Assembly (NCBI GenBank): GCA_964401935.1
Contig: CAYOAL010000008.1
Coordinates: forward strand, 77,990 to 141,989
DNA from: JAPYTK01 sp964401935
GTDB taxonomy: Bacteria; Myxococcota_A; Polyangia; Polyangiales; Polyangiaceae
Length of the DNA stretch: 64,000 nucleotides
Reading direction: 5' to 3'
In this document: piece by piece, positions 9,728-19,133 of the stretch
Numbering within the stretch: the stretch's first letter is position 1
Layout: each line of letters begins with the position of its first letter
The notes under the pieces: generated by a model
Told to the model about the DNA's origin: nothing
The model's input: the letters and a program-made list of their open reading frames with translations, nothing else
Databases searched by the model: none
Position numbers and translations under genes: made by a program

Positions 9728-11725
9728 GTGGAGGCAGACCTGGCATACGAGCCAGTAATCATTGGGGTCATCGCCCTCGTCGCGCTGCTCACGCTGATCG
9801 TCTCCCTGCAGCGGCGCGCGGAGCCACCTCCCCCTGCGCCGGCACGCCGGTTCGTGTCCAAGGGGGCCGATCGCTTCGTCGCCCAGGGCCGCTACGAAGA
9901 GGCGGGGCGCCTCGCCATGATCCAGAACCAGTGGGACGAGGCGGTCGAGCTCTACCGCATGGCGCGCAAGCCGGATTTGGCCGCCGCCGCCGCGCGCCGC
10001 GCGGGCAAGCTCAACGTCGCTGCCGAGCTCTACGAGCTCTGTGGCGACTACGAGAACGCGACCGCCTGCCGCACCGCGATCCTCGAGCGAACCGCCGATC
10101 CGTCGGTCGCCCCCCCGGCGGACGCGGCCCCCTTGGCGACGTCGGAGCCAGCGCCACTCGTCCCCCGCGAGGTCGCGATCCCGAGGGCGCCCGCGCTCCC
10201 TCGGCTCGAGCCGACCGCCCCCCGTGAGCCCGCTGCGGCCGCCCCCGGCGCCGAGACCGCCCCCGAGGTGCTCGAGGGGCCGGGCCGGGCCGCCGCCGAG
10301 GGCCTCCCGACGTCGGGCAAGCGCTCGTCGCTCCCGCCCCCCTTTCGATCGAAGCCACCGTCCGAGGACAGCTCGTATTCCATCGTCTCGAGCCCACCGT
10401 CCAGGAAGCGGTCGAGCGCCCCGCCCAAGCACGGGAGCGACGCCCCCCGCGGCAGCGACCCGCGGCGCGTCGCGAGCGACCGCCCGAAGCTCGCGCGCGC
10501 CACCCGTCCGCTCGGGAGCAAAGCGCCCGACGCGCTGGTGTCGGTCGCCGAGGTGGAGGCCATGGTGGAGGAGCTCGCCGAGGTGGGAGGTCTGCAGCGG
10601 CGACGCGATCTCCACGCGCTCTTCGCGGTTGCCCGGCCGCTCCGAGGCGCCCCCACCGAGCAGAGCCCGGGGCTCGAGACCCACCCCATCGATCGGTCGG
10701 CGCTCTGCGATCCGGCGGTGGAGGAGGCCAAGGTGGGCGAGGAGCTCGGCTCGCTCCTCGCGTTCGCACAAGGGCAGCGGTGCGATCTCGGCAACATCGA
10801 GGTGTATCACCGCATCGGGCTCGCCCACCTCGCGGGCGGCAACTGGGAGGCGGCCGCGGCGGCGCTCGAGGCAGTCGAGGACACGTCCCCCGGCTACCGC
10901 GGCGCCGACGTGCGGGTCGCGGCGCTCGCCGCCTGGCGCGAGGCGCACGCCCCCGTGCTCGTGGGCCTCGGGGAGGGGGCTGGCGCCCGCTTCGACCTGC
11001 TCGGCGAGCTCGGCCGCGGCCCCCGCGCGGTGGTGTACCTCGCCCGCGACCGCGAGAGCGGGCACGAGGTGGCCCTCAAGGTGCTCGCGGCGCGGGTCGC
11101 CGGCGCCGCCGCACGCGCGCGCCTCGAGCAGGCCGTCGCCGCCGCCGCGAGCCTCACCCACCCAGCGATCTGCACGGTGCACGGCCAAGGCTTCGTCGCC
11201 GACACCCCCTACGTGGCCACCGCGGTGGCGCCGGGCCTCGTGCTCAAGGACCTCGCCCCCGCGCTCGCGGTGGTCGAAGTGCTCGAGGTGCTCGTGACCA
11301 CGCTCGAGGCGCTCGCCTTCGCGCACCGCCACGACGTCCTCCACGGCGATCTCCACCTCTCGAACCTCATCATGGGGCGTTCGGCGACGATCACGGTCAC
11401 GGACTTCGCGATCGGCGCCGCGCTCGGCGGCCCGAGCGACCCCCAGCTCGCCGCTCCCGAGGCGGCCAGCGAGCGCGACGCTCGGAGCGACGTGTACGCG
11501 CTCGGGGCCATCGCCCACTTCCTCCTCTCGGGGCACCTCCCTCACCGAACGTCGGGCGGCGAGATCACCCCCATCGAGCGCGTAGCGCTCCCCGAGGTTG
11601 TGGAGGAGACGGTGCGAAAGGCCCTCGCCCCGCGCCCCGTCGAGCGCTGGCCCTCCGCGGCGGCCATGGCCCAGCCGCTGAGGGCCGTGCTCGACGCCGT
11701 GCGCGAACGTGCTCCTGGCCGTTGA
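9728..11725 (+). CDS. membrane-anchored protein-kinase-like protein with atypical catalytic motifs
   Basis: The product (665 residues from GTG 9728) has an N-terminal membrane helix (about residues 9-27) and a TPR-like helical segment (about 45-120). A Ser/Pro-rich linker, a second helical region, and a C-terminal kinase fold (about 415-650) follow. The lysine of VALK is present (Lys 451). The catalytic loop reads HGDLHLSN (His 539, Asp 541) instead of HRDLKPEN, and DFG is DFA (Asp 559). The APE and DVYALG motifs are kept. HGDLH loops occur in small-molecule kinases and some active atypical kinases, so it could be active, weakly active or a pseudokinase. The start is not certain, since no strong ribosome-binding site is seen; the in-frame GTG places the membrane helix at the N-terminus. 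Confidence 0.7.
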   Translation: MEADLAYEPVIIGVIALVALLTLIVSLQRRAEPPPPAPARRFVSKGADRFVAQGRYEEAGRLAMIQNQWDEAVELYRMARKPDLAAAAARRAGKLNVAAELYELCGDYENATACRTAILERTADPSVAPPADAAPLATSEPAPLVPREVAIPRAPALPRLEPTAPREPAAAAPGAETAPEVLEGPGRAAAEGLPTSGKRSSLPPPFRSKPPSEDSSYSIVSSPPSRKRSSAPPKHGSDAPRGSDPRRVASDRPKLARATRPLGSKAPDALVSVAEVEAMVEELAEVGGLQRRRDLHALFAVARPLRGAPTEQSPGLETHPIDRSALCDPAVEEAKVGEELGSLLAFAQGQRCDLGNIEVYHRIGLAHLAGGNWEAAAAALEAVEDTSPGYRGADVRVAALAAWREAHAPVLVGLGEGAGARFDLLGELGRGPRAVVYLARDRESGHEVALKVLAARVAGAAARARLEQAVAAAASLTHPAICTVHGQGFVADTPYVATAVAPGLVLKDLAPALAVVEVLEVLVTTLEALAFAHRHDVLHGDLHLSNLIMGRSATITVTDFAIGAALGGPSDPQLAAPEAASERDARSDVYALGAIAHFLLSGHLPHRTSGGEITPIERVALPEVVEETVRKALAPRPVERWPSAAAMAQPLRAVLDAVRERAPGR

Positions 11726-11759
11726 CCGGAGGCCCCATCGCCAGGTATCTCAACCTGCG

Positions 11760-13565
11760 ATGGCACTTCTCCGTACCCCCCTCGTCTCCACCTTATCGCT
11801 CCTGGTCGCGGCCGCGGTCACCACCGTCACGCTCGGCGCCGAAGCCCAGCCCGCGCTGCGCTTCACCACCACCGCCGCGGGGGGCATCGTGGCCACCGGC
11901 AACACGCTCGGGCTCGCCAAGGCGAGCGACAACGGACCGGGCACCAACGACTCCATCGGCACCTTCATCTCGCTCGATCCGACGAGCGTCGACGACACCC
12001 CCGCCCCGCTCGGCGCGCCGTGGCCGGCCGGCACCACCTCCAACTGGATGGAGAACGGCTCGACGGCCGTGCTGCTCCTCCCTGCCGACGCGGAGATCCT
12101 CCACGCCGAGCTCATCTGGGGCGGCAGCCACTGGTACGCGACGGATCTGCGCGACGAAATCGACAACCCCATCACCTTCTTCGCGGGCAGCACCAGCGTC
12201 AGCGTGGCCCCGCTGCCCGGCACCGCGCTCACCATCCAACAGAACGCGGGGACGTTCGTGGCGAACTACTACATGCGGTCCGCCAACGTGACGGCGTTCG
12301 TGCAGCAGCACATGTCGTCCACCTACGCGGTGCAGGGGGTGCCGGCGACCGAGGACACCGGCATCCAGTCGCTCAATGCGGCCGGCTGGACCCTCATCGT
12401 CGCCTACCGCGACGGCAGCCAGCCCATCCGCAACTTGTCCATCTTCGTAGGCGGCTCGTTCATCAACGAGGACGACCTCCAAGACTACACCGTGAGCGGC
12501 TTCTGCGCGCCGCCCTCGGGCGTGGTGGAGGGCAACCTCGTGGTCAGCGCCCTCGAGGGCGACGCCAACCTCACCGGCGACGAGCTCCTCATCGCCCCGA
12601 GCCCCACGAGCGCGTTCGTCAACCTCTCGGGCCCCAACAACCCCGCCACCAACTTCTTCGCGTCGCAGATCAACGGCGTGACCGGGCAGCTCGACACCTC
12701 CGGCTCCTTCGGCAACGCGAACCACGTCGCCATGCCGGGGACCAACGTGAGCGGCGCGCGCCAGGGGTGGGACGTGACCACCGTCGCCGTCAGCTCCGAC
12801 CTCGGACACCTCGCCAACGACCAGACCGAGGCGGTGGTGCGGACCCGCACCGAGGGCGACTCCTACGTGCCGGTGGCGGTGGCCCTCGAGATCGACGTGA
12901 AGTCGCCCAACTTCGGCGACTCCACCACCAGCGCCGACACCACCGTGGCTCAGGTGGGCGACACGTTCGAGGTGACCGCGACCGTCACCAACACCGGGCA
13001 GGCGGAGGCCACCGATCTCGCCTTCGTGCTCGCGCTCGACGCGGGCCTCACCCTCGACAGCTACAGCACCGACGGCAGCGCCGGCGACATCGACGGCCAG
13101 CCGGTCACCACGAGCACCCTCGCCAGCGGCGTCCCCGCCGGCGATCTCGGCATCGATCAAACCCGCACCGTGAAGCTCGTGGTGTCGGTGGTCGACGCCC
13201 CCAACGACGACACCGCCTTCGTGTTCGCGCCGATCTGGGAGCACACCTTCGTGACCTGTGACGGCGACCCCGCCATCGACGAGTCGTTCACCGCCCCCCA
13301 GGCGACGGTGCCCTTCCAAGGCGAAGACCCCACCGGCGCGGGCGGCGCAGGCGCGGGCGGGAGCCCGGTCGGCGCGGGCGGCGCGGGCGGCACCGGCAGC
13401 GCCGCCGGCGGCAGCGGCAACGGCAACGACATCGACGACCCCGTCGAGGAGGGCGGCTGTGGCTGCGCGACCATCGGCCGCGAGCCGGCAGGCACCGTGT
13501 CGGTGACCGCCTTCATGCTCACCGGGCTGCTCCTCGCGCGGCGTCGCCGCCGAAATCCGGCCTGA
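11760..13565 (+). CDS. surface protein with DUF11-like domain and MYXO-CTERM-like tail
   Basis: The 601-residue product has a signal peptide (about residues 1-29, cleaved near AEA-QP). A large N-terminal beta-rich domain (about 30-375) carries ELIWGGSHW. A DUF11-like repeat domain (about 380-490) contains DTFEVTATVTNTGQAEATDL. A Gly/Ala-rich linker is then followed by a tail with GGCGCATIG, one hydrophobic helix and RRRRR. This three-part tail matches the MYXO-CTERM sorting signal of myxobacteria, in which the Cys is processed for surface display. The function of the N-terminal domain was not recognised; a structural or adhesive role is a guess. ATG 11760 is preferred over an upstream in-frame start at 11709, since it begins the signal peptide. 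It lies 34 nt after the kinase-like gene. Confidence 0.75.
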   Translation: MALLRTPLVSTLSLLVAAAVTTVTLGAEAQPALRFTTTAAGGIVATGNTLGLAKASDNGPGTNDSIGTFISLDPTSVDDTPAPLGAPWPAGTTSNWMENGSTAVLLLPADAEILHAELIWGGSHWYATDLRDEIDNPITFFAGSTSVSVAPLPGTALTIQQNAGTFVANYYMRSANVTAFVQQHMSSTYAVQGVPATEDTGIQSLNAAGWTLIVAYRDGSQPIRNLSIFVGGSFINEDDLQDYTVSGFCAPPSGVVEGNLVVSALEGDANLTGDELLIAPSPTSAFVNLSGPNNPATNFFASQINGVTGQLDTSGSFGNANHVAMPGTNVSGARQGWDVTTVAVSSDLGHLANDQTEAVVRTRTEGDSYVPVAVALEIDVKSPNFGDSTTSADTTVAQVGDTFEVTATVTNTGQAEATDLAFVLALDAGLTLDSYSTDGSAGDIDGQPVTTSTLASGVPAGDLGIDQTRTVKLVVSVVDAPNDDTAFVFAPIWEHTFVTCDGDPAIDESFTAPQATVPFQGEDPTGAGGAGAGGSPVGAGGAGGTGSAAGGSGNGNDIDDPVEEGGCGCATIGREPAGTVSVTAFMLTGLLLARRRRRNPA

Positions 13566-13645
13566 CCCGCCGCGACCCGGCCAGCCCGCGGCCCGCGCCG
13601 GCACCCCCTTTGTCGTGGAGCGGGCGCGGGCTCGGCCGGCCTGGC

Positions 13646-14188
13646 TCAGCCGGCGCGGCCCGCCGCCATTCGCAGCCAGCTCGCCACCGTGAGCGCCGCC
13701 AAATCGTTGGCGTAGCTCTTGTCGTCCACCGGGCGCTGCTTCGCCACCGCTCGCTTCATGTGCTCGGTGGCGAGCCAGCCGATGGCGTGGATCGCGTCGT
13801 GGCGGCTCATGCCTTCGCGTTGGAGCCGCTCGAGCGCCCCTCGCGCCTCGGGGGGGGCCGCGTCCGCGAGCTGGCTCTCCACGATCACGTGCATCGCCGC
13901 GTGCCGCTGCATCGACGGGGGCATTTGTGCCGATTTCAAAGTCGCGTGGTGGTACTTGGCCACGCGCGAGAGCCGCTCGCGCTCCTCGAGTGCGCTCCAC
14001 GCCGCGGCGTCCACCGCCACGTTGGCGTCGTATCCCAGCTCCTCGGCCACCTCCGTCGGGAGCGGCGCTGCCGCCGACCAGCTCGGGGGGGCGGCGCGCG
14101 GCCCCTTCGTTGCCGCCGGTCTCGGCGACCGCGCGCGCTGCCGCGCCTTGGCCTTCTCCGCTCGCTTCTGCCCGCGACTCTTCGCCAC
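13646..14188 (-). CDS. DUF1841-like protein
   Basis: The 180-residue product starts at GTG 14188. It has a very basic N-terminus (KSRGQKRAEKAKARQRARS) and a helical C-terminal part with MHVIVESQLAD, GMSRHDAIHAIGWLATEHM. This His-rich helical pattern resembles the DUF1841 family, whose function is unknown. The basic tail may bind nucleic acid, which is an inference. It begins 10 nt after the stop of the radical SAM gene on the same strand, so the two are probably one operon. It converges with the MYXO-CTERM gene; the 80-nt gap between them holds GC-rich inverted repeats but no clear terminator. Confidence 0.6.
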   Translation of the reverse strand: MAKSRGQKRAEKAKARQRARSPRPAATKGPRAAPPSWSAAAPLPTEVAEELGYDANVAVDAAAWSALEERERLSRVAKYHHATLKSAQMPPSMQRHAAMHVIVESQLADAAPPEARGALERLQREGMSRHDAIHAIGWLATEHMKRAVAKQRPVDDKSYANDLAALTVASWLRMAAGRAG

Positions 14189-14197
14189 GCGCCGACC

Positions 14198-16021
14198 CTA
14201 CACCACCTTGAGGTGCTTGCGCGATCTCAGCTCCCCGAGGCTGCCCGTTCGCGCCACCATGGCCTCCCCCTCCGGCATCACGTCGTCGCCGCCCCACACG
14301 TCGAAATCGTCGGAGAGCGGCCCCGGCAGCGTCGGTTGGACGGTCTTCTCGAGCACGCGGAACTCGTGATCCGCGTCGAGCTCGAGGGGCAGTCCGCGGC
14401 TCGGACCGCCCGCCTTGAACCAGGCGCGGGCGCGGTTGACGTTGCGGATGAGGATGGCGTGCTGAGGGTCGCGGCGCGCCGCCTCCGAGAAGAGCTCCAT
14501 CATCGCGTCGTAGTCTTTGCGCGCCACCGCCACGCAGGCCAGGTAGTTGAGGCAGAGGCCGGGGAGCGGATGGCCGAGCGCGAGCGCGCGCCGCGCGTAG
14601 GTCTCGGCGACGTCGAGGTCCCCCGCCGCGAACGCGGCCCCCGCCACGTCGAGCGCGGCGGGGGCGTGCTCGCCGAGGCGCTCGAGCACGGCGAGCTGCT
14701 CGGCGAGCGTGGGCTGATACCCGCGCTGGAGCCCGGCGTGATCCTTGAACCAGTCCATCATCACCTCGGTCACCGCGTCGGTCGCGTCGAACGGCGTCTT
14801 CAGCTCCTGGAACGACTCGGTGAAGTACTTCTCCCGGCTCAGCCAGTCGCGCTCCGCGTCCATGAAGTCTCGCGTCCCGGGGTAGATCGACAGACAGGAG
14901 AAGATGTACTCGTGGGGCTTGGCCACCTCGAGAAACTCGAGGGTCTGGCGGAACGTCTCCTCGGTCTCCCCGCGGTTTCCGAGCATCATGTAAAAACGCA
15001 CCTTGATGCCGTATTTCTTGGCGAGGGCCGTCGAGGCGAGGATGTCGTCCACCGTGATCTTCTTGTCGACCTCGGCGATGATCTTCGGTGCCCCCGACTC
15101 CACCCCGAGGCTCAGCCGCTCGCAGCCCGCGAGCCGCATCTCGTAGAGCAGCTCCTCCCCGAGCAGATCGACGCGGGTGTCGCAGCTCCACACGAACGAG
15201 AGACCGCGCGCGCGAATCCCGCGACAGAGCTCGATCACGCGCTTTCGCTGGGTGGTGAAGGTGTCGTCCTTGATCATCAGCATCTTCACCGGCAGGCGCG
15301 ACACCGCCTGCTCGAGGGCGTCGAGCACGTAGGGCACCGAGTTGGCCCGGAAGCCGCGCCCCCACTGCGACTCCGCGCCGCAGAACGTGCACGCCCACGG
15401 ACAGCCGCGCGAGGTCATGAAGATGTGCGTGTCGAAGAGCTCGTGAGGCGAGAGGAACTCGTCGAGCTCGCCGATGTTCGCGCGCGGGGGCCCCTGTTCG
15501 GGACCGGCCGGGCCACGCACCCAAGCGCCAGCCAGGCCCCTGAGGGGTACGCCGGCGGCCACGCGCTCCGCGAGCTCGAGGAACGTCAGCTCACTCTCGC
15601 CGGTGGTGACCACGTCGATCGCGGGGTGGTGCGCCAACATCTCCTTGGCGAGCGGGCTCGCGTGCGGTCCGCCCACCACGATGCAGCGGCTCGGGTGGTG
15701 CTCGCGGAGGAGCGCGGCCACATAGCCCACGCCGCGACGGTTGGCGGTCCAGCAGCTCATGCCGAACAGGTCGGCGTCGAGCCGCGACACCACCTCCACC
15801 ACGTCGGACCAGGGGTAGGCCGAGAGGTTGAGCACCTTCACCTGATGACCGGCGCGCTTGGCCTGCGCGGCGATGGTGAGCATGCCGTACGGCGTCTGGT
15901 AGAAGTCGCCGTCGAGATCCCCCTCGCGATACCCCTCCGGCGGCCCCTCGCGGCCCACGGCGGCGCCCCCTCGTGGGTGCGGGATCTTCCACGGCGGCGG
16001 ATAGATGAGCGCGATGCGCAT
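14198..16021 (-). CDS. B12-binding radical SAM protein with TPR-like tail
   Basis: The 607-residue product has an N-terminal cobalamin-binding-like Rossmann domain (about residues 1-180: MRIALIYPPPW, YGMLTIAAQAKRAGH, VVGGPHAS). The radical SAM domain (about 195-420) has CPWACTFC, with Cys 207, 211 and 214 as the CxxxCxxC ligands of the 4Fe-4S cluster. The C-terminal roughly 170 residues are helical and TPR-like. Class B radical SAM enzymes of this type usually methylate unactivated carbons or rearrange substrates; the substrate is unknown. It is coupled to the DUF1841-like gene downstream. No peptide precursor or natural-product enzymes are next to it, so a housekeeping modification role is possible. 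Confidence 0.82.
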   Translation of the reverse strand: MRIALIYPPPWKIPHPRGGAAVGREGPPEGYREGDLDGDFYQTPYGMLTIAAQAKRAGHQVKVLNLSAYPWSDVVEVVSRLDADLFGMSCWTANRRGVGYVAALLREHHPSRCIVVGGPHASPLAKEMLAHHPAIDVVTTGESELTFLELAERVAAGVPLRGLAGAWVRGPAGPEQGPPRANIGELDEFLSPHELFDTHIFMTSRGCPWACTFCGAESQWGRGFRANSVPYVLDALEQAVSRLPVKMLMIKDDTFTTQRKRVIELCRGIRARGLSFVWSCDTRVDLLGEELLYEMRLAGCERLSLGVESGAPKIIAEVDKKITVDDILASTALAKKYGIKVRFYMMLGNRGETEETFRQTLEFLEVAKPHEYIFSCLSIYPGTRDFMDAERDWLSREKYFTESFQELKTPFDATDAVTEVMMDWFKDHAGLQRGYQPTLAEQLAVLERLGEHAPAALDVAGAAFAAGDLDVAETYARRALALGHPLPGLCLNYLACVAVARKDYDAMMELFSEAARRDPQHAILIRNVNRARAWFKAGGPSRGLPLELDADHEFRVLEKTVQPTLPGPLSDDFDVWGGDDVMPEGEAMVARTGSLGELRSRKHLKVV

Positions 16022-16065
16022 GTGACACTGTGGCCGCCGGGCAGCGGCGGTTCCAGCGCATCGTA

Positions 16066-17982
16066 TCAGTCGGCGTAGATGTCGTCGTCCTCCGCTGCGA
16101 CCGGGCTCGGCGTGACGGGCGCCGCGAGATCGCGCGCGCCGCTCGTGTCGTCACGGGCCTCGGGCGTGAGCAGCACCTCGACCGGCACCGCCGCGTCCCC
16201 CTCGCGGAGCACGATCCGCTGTGAGAACGGGGCGTAGCCGTAACGCGAGGCCACGAGCTTGTACTCCCCTGGTTCGAGCTCGAGGGTCTTCGGGAAGGGC
16301 CCCTCGACCACCTGCGTGACGCGGCCGGTCACCAGCACCACCCGCGCCCCCTCGGTGCCGAGCGTGATGGAGAGGCCGGGCCGGGTCGCCTCCGGGGCCG
16401 GGGCCGGGGCCGGCTCGCTCGCCACCGCGGGCGCCGCCGCCTCCGACAGCATCACCGTGATCGCGGTCTCGCGCGAGGGCAGCACCTCGATCTGCACGAC
16501 GCTCGGCACGTCGCGCCCGGGCGCGACCACCTTCACCACGTGAGCTCCAGGGGCGACGTCGCGCAGGATGCAAGGATCGGTGTCGCAGCGCTTCTGGCCA
16601 TCCAAGAAGATCTCGGCCTTCGGCACCGCGCCGTCGTCGGGGGTCGCGAGGTGCACGAGCACCGAGCCGCGGCGGGTTTGCAGCACGAAGGCCATCACGC
16701 CCACGCAGAGGGCCATCACGCCGAGGAAGGCCCCCCACGAGACGAGGCGCGAGCGTCGTGGCCGCACCGGCGTCGACGTCGGGGCGACCGCCACCACCGG
16801 CGGAAACGAGCCTCCCACCGGGCTCGCCGCCGGCGGCGGAGCGCTCGGGCTCGCCAGGGTCGCGCGCTCGGCCCCCGTCGCCGCGGGGTCGCGCGGGGCG
16901 GGGACGGGGGCGGGATCGGCCGCGCTCGGCACCTCCGCGGGGGCGAAGAGCGCGCTCGGCGCGGGGGTCGCGTGCCCACTCGGGCTCGGCGTGCGGTCCG
17001 CACCCGGCTCCGGCGGCTGGCTCGGGGTCCGGAGGGCCCGCGGGGCTGGGGTGTGCTCGTCCTCCTCCGCGTCGAGCAGACTCGGCAGCTCGCCGCGGGC
17101 GGCGGGCCCCTCGAGCTCGCGTAGATCGATCTCGATGGAGCACGTGACCGGCGCCGCGGTGTGGAGAGCGGCGGGCGCGGCCGGAGGCGGGGTCGAGGGC
17201 TGCGTGGACGGCGGCAGCGACAGCGGCTCGGCGGCCCGCTCCAGCGTCACCGCGCGTTCGAGCTCGAGCTCCGAGGGGGGGACCTGATCGATCAGCGTGT
17301 CGAGCCGAGAGACGGCGGTGCTGAACGGAACGCGCGGGAGCGCCGGGCGCCGCGCCGCGTTCACGCTCGCGAGGGCGCGGGCCTCGGCGCGGAGCTCCTC
17401 GTCGCGACGCGGCACCGTCACCTCGTCCTCCTCCCACCGGAGCGGCTCCTCCGGCACGGTGACCAACACGTCGGTGCGGCTCTCGCGTTGATCCCAGTCG
17501 AGGGCGTAGGGGAGCTCGGGCGCGCTCGTCACCACAGAGCTCTCACGCGGCCTCGTGCGCACGCCGGAGTCGCTGTCGTCGCCGTCGGCGGCGCCCTCGT
17601 CCGCGAGCTCGACCAGCGTGTCCGGTGCCGGCGGCGCGGCGGAGACGGGCACGGGCAGCGGCCCCACATCCATGATGGCGCGCACCGACACCGCCGACGC
17701 CTCCTCGACCCGCTCCACCGAGGGCGGCGCGTCGATCGGGAGCTCGGGCACGCTCGGCCACGGCGCCGAGGCGGCCCCGTGGGGCTGCGTCTCGGGGGGT
17801 CCGTCGCCGCCCCGCCGCAGGTGGGGGGGAAGGGCCGCGGTCGGCATCCCCACGATGCGAACGCGAGGGTTGAACCCCGAGGGCTCGAGGACGTCATCGC
17901 GGTGGTGGGGGCGGGTCGTCGCCTCGTCCTCCTCGTGCTGGGCTGGTTCCATCGCGCGGCGCTCCTCGTCCTGAACGGTCAT
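16066..17982 (-). CDS. PEGA-domain membrane protein
   Basis: The 638-residue product has a long low-complexity N-terminal region rich in Pro, Ala, Glu and Ser (about residues 1-410), with acidic and charged patches. One membrane helix (LVSWGAFLGVMALCVGVMAF, about 420-440) follows, then two PEGA-like modules (about 445-620): GSVLVHLATPDDGAVPKAEI followed by DVAPGAHVVKVVAPG, and a second with LELEPGEYKLVASRYGY. PEGA modules bind surface or envelope components, and in myxobacteria are often linked to kinase signalling. No kinase domain is present, so the disordered part may be a cytoplasmic kinase substrate, which is an inference. It starts at ATG 17982, divergent from the YceI-like gene. Confidence 0.72.
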   Translation of the reverse strand: MTVQDEERRAMEPAQHEEDEATTRPHHRDDVLEPSGFNPRVRIVGMPTAALPPHLRRGGDGPPETQPHGAASAPWPSVPELPIDAPPSVERVEEASAVSVRAIMDVGPLPVPVSAAPPAPDTLVELADEGAADGDDSDSGVRTRPRESSVVTSAPELPYALDWDQRESRTDVLVTVPEEPLRWEEDEVTVPRRDEELRAEARALASVNAARRPALPRVPFSTAVSRLDTLIDQVPPSELELERAVTLERAAEPLSLPPSTQPSTPPPAAPAALHTAAPVTCSIEIDLRELEGPAARGELPSLLDAEEDEHTPAPRALRTPSQPPEPGADRTPSPSGHATPAPSALFAPAEVPSAADPAPVPAPRDPAATGAERATLASPSAPPPAASPVGGSFPPVVAVAPTSTPVRPRRSRLVSWGAFLGVMALCVGVMAFVLQTRRGSVLVHLATPDDGAVPKAEIFLDGQKRCDTDPCILRDVAPGAHVVKVVAPGRDVPSVVQIEVLPSRETAITVMLSEAAAPAVASEPAPAPAPEATRPGLSITLGTEGARVVLVTGRVTQVVEGPFPKTLELEPGEYKLVASRYGYAPFSQRIVLREGDAAVPVEVLLTPEARDDTSGARDLAAPVTPSPVAAEDDDIYAD

Positions 17983-18217
17983 GGTGTTCGGTCCTGGAAG
18001 GTGTCCCGTTGTACTGGGGACCGGACCACAAACTTCCTGCCCACCCCCGATTTGGCGCCACCTGCCCCCGACGGCGCGGCCTCAAGCGCCGACCCACGGG
18101 TGAACCGATATGAGCCTACATCAACCTACACCGACGCTTGTCGACGGTTTGTGAAACCGCTATTCGAACCGAGACGTAGGGACTGCTCACGACGGGACGA
18201 GAGGAGAAATCAGCCGA
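17983..18217. promoter_or_regulatory. divergent intergenic region (PEGA protein / YceI-like lipoprotein)
   Basis: This 235-nt gap lies between divergent genes and should contain both promoters. It is less GC-rich than its surroundings around 18100-18180. GAGAGGAG near 18199-18206 is a good ribosome-binding site for the ATG at 18218. Several partial inverted repeats (for example GGTCC/GGACC around 17990-18025) are seen, but none is convincing as an operator. Confidence 0.4.
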
Positions 18218-19078
18218 ATGAGACACGTTGCATGGGTCCTCGTGACCGCGCTCGCGTTGGCGGGCGCCGGTTGCGAAGACGACAAGGGTGGGGGCCCGGC
18301 TCCAAAGACGAGCACGCTCCAAGACGACAAGCCCAAAGCGGCGGGCGCTCACGAGCTCGAGATCCAGACCGAGGGCTCGAGCGTGACGTTCATGATGGAG
18401 GCGCCGAACGAGAAGATCCGGGGCAACCTCGCCAACGCGGCGCGGGGCAGCCTCCAGGTGCCGCTCACCGATCTCAACAAGACGACCGGGCACCTCTACG
18501 TCGATCTGGGTAAACTCGTGGTCGGACAGAAGAAGCCCAAGGACGACGGCTCCTTCGACGAGGAATGGACCGAGAACCCGCTGCAGAACGAGCACGCCAA
18601 GGAGTGGCTCCAGATCGCCTGCGTGAAGGTGCCGGAAGACAAGCTCGCCGACTGCGAGAAGACGGCGGAGCTCAACAAGAACACGGAGTTTCTGATCGAG
18701 AAGGTGGAGGCCGACACGACCGATCTCACCAAGCTCACCGGCGACACTCGGAAGGTGACGGCCACGGTGACGGGGAAGTTCCTGTTGCACCAGGTCGCCA
18801 AGGTCCGGAGCGCCAAGGTGGAGCTCACGTTCAAGCTGAAGGGCGAGCAGCTCGAGTCGCTCACCATCAAGACCGTCGAGCCCTTCGCGGTCGGGCTCAG
18901 CGAGCACGAGGTAGGACCGAACGACGTGTTCGGGAAGTTTGCCAAAGGCACCTTCCAGACCCTCGACAAGTTCATCAGCGACACCAAGAAGGTGGCCGAG
19001 GCCGCCGAGGTGAGCTTCGAGCTCACCGCCAAGGTCACGAGCGTGGCCAAGCCCCACGCCTCGGCGGCCACCCCCTGA
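18218..19078 (+). CDS. YceI-like lipoprotein
   Basis: The 286-residue product has a lipoprotein signal ending in AGAGC (Cys 19) followed by an acidic and charged linker. Residues about 45-220 resemble the YceI lipocalin-like fold: SSVTFMMEAPNEKIRG near the start, then GSLQVPLTDL and GHLYVDLGKL, as in YceI proteins, which bind isoprenoid-type lipids in a beta barrel. A roughly 30-residue insertion holds a possible disulfide pair (ACVKVPEDKLADC). The C-terminal part has alternating strands with TVKLTGK-like repeats (KVTATVTGKFLLHQV, KVELTFKLKG). The lipid ligand is not predictable. GAGGAG upstream supports the ATG start. A hairpin follows the stop, so it probably ends its transcript before the Cys-repeat lipoprotein. 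Confidence 0.65.
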   Translation: MRHVAWVLVTALALAGAGCEDDKGGGPAPKTSTLQDDKPKAAGAHELEIQTEGSSVTFMMEAPNEKIRGNLANAARGSLQVPLTDLNKTTGHLYVDLGKLVVGQKKPKDDGSFDEEWTENPLQNEHAKEWLQIACVKVPEDKLADCEKTAELNKNTEFLIEKVEADTTDLTKLTGDTRKVTATVTGKFLLHQVAKVRSAKVELTFKLKGEQLESLTIKTVEPFAVGLSEHEVGPNDVFGKFAKGTFQTLDKFISDTKKVAEAAEVSFELTAKVTSVAKPHASAATP

Positions 19079-19094
19079 GGGTTCAACCCCGTTT

Positions 19095-19127
19095 CCCCCC
19101 TCGAGTAACCGCTCGGGGGTTCTTTCG
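19095..19127 (+). terminator. probable intrinsic terminator after the YceI-like gene
   Basis: CCCCC at 19095-19100 pairs with GGGGG at 19115-19119, and an inner GAG/CTC pair is separated by a TC bulge. The hairpin is followed by TTCTTTC. It lies 17 nt after the stop codon. The U-tract is short, so termination may be partial. Confidence 0.55.
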
Positions 19128-19133
19128 TAGAGG

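Noticed and set aside
14198..16021. Radical SAM natural-product cluster
   Set aside because: No precursor peptide or other biosynthetic genes lie next to it; the partner is a DUF1841-like protein.
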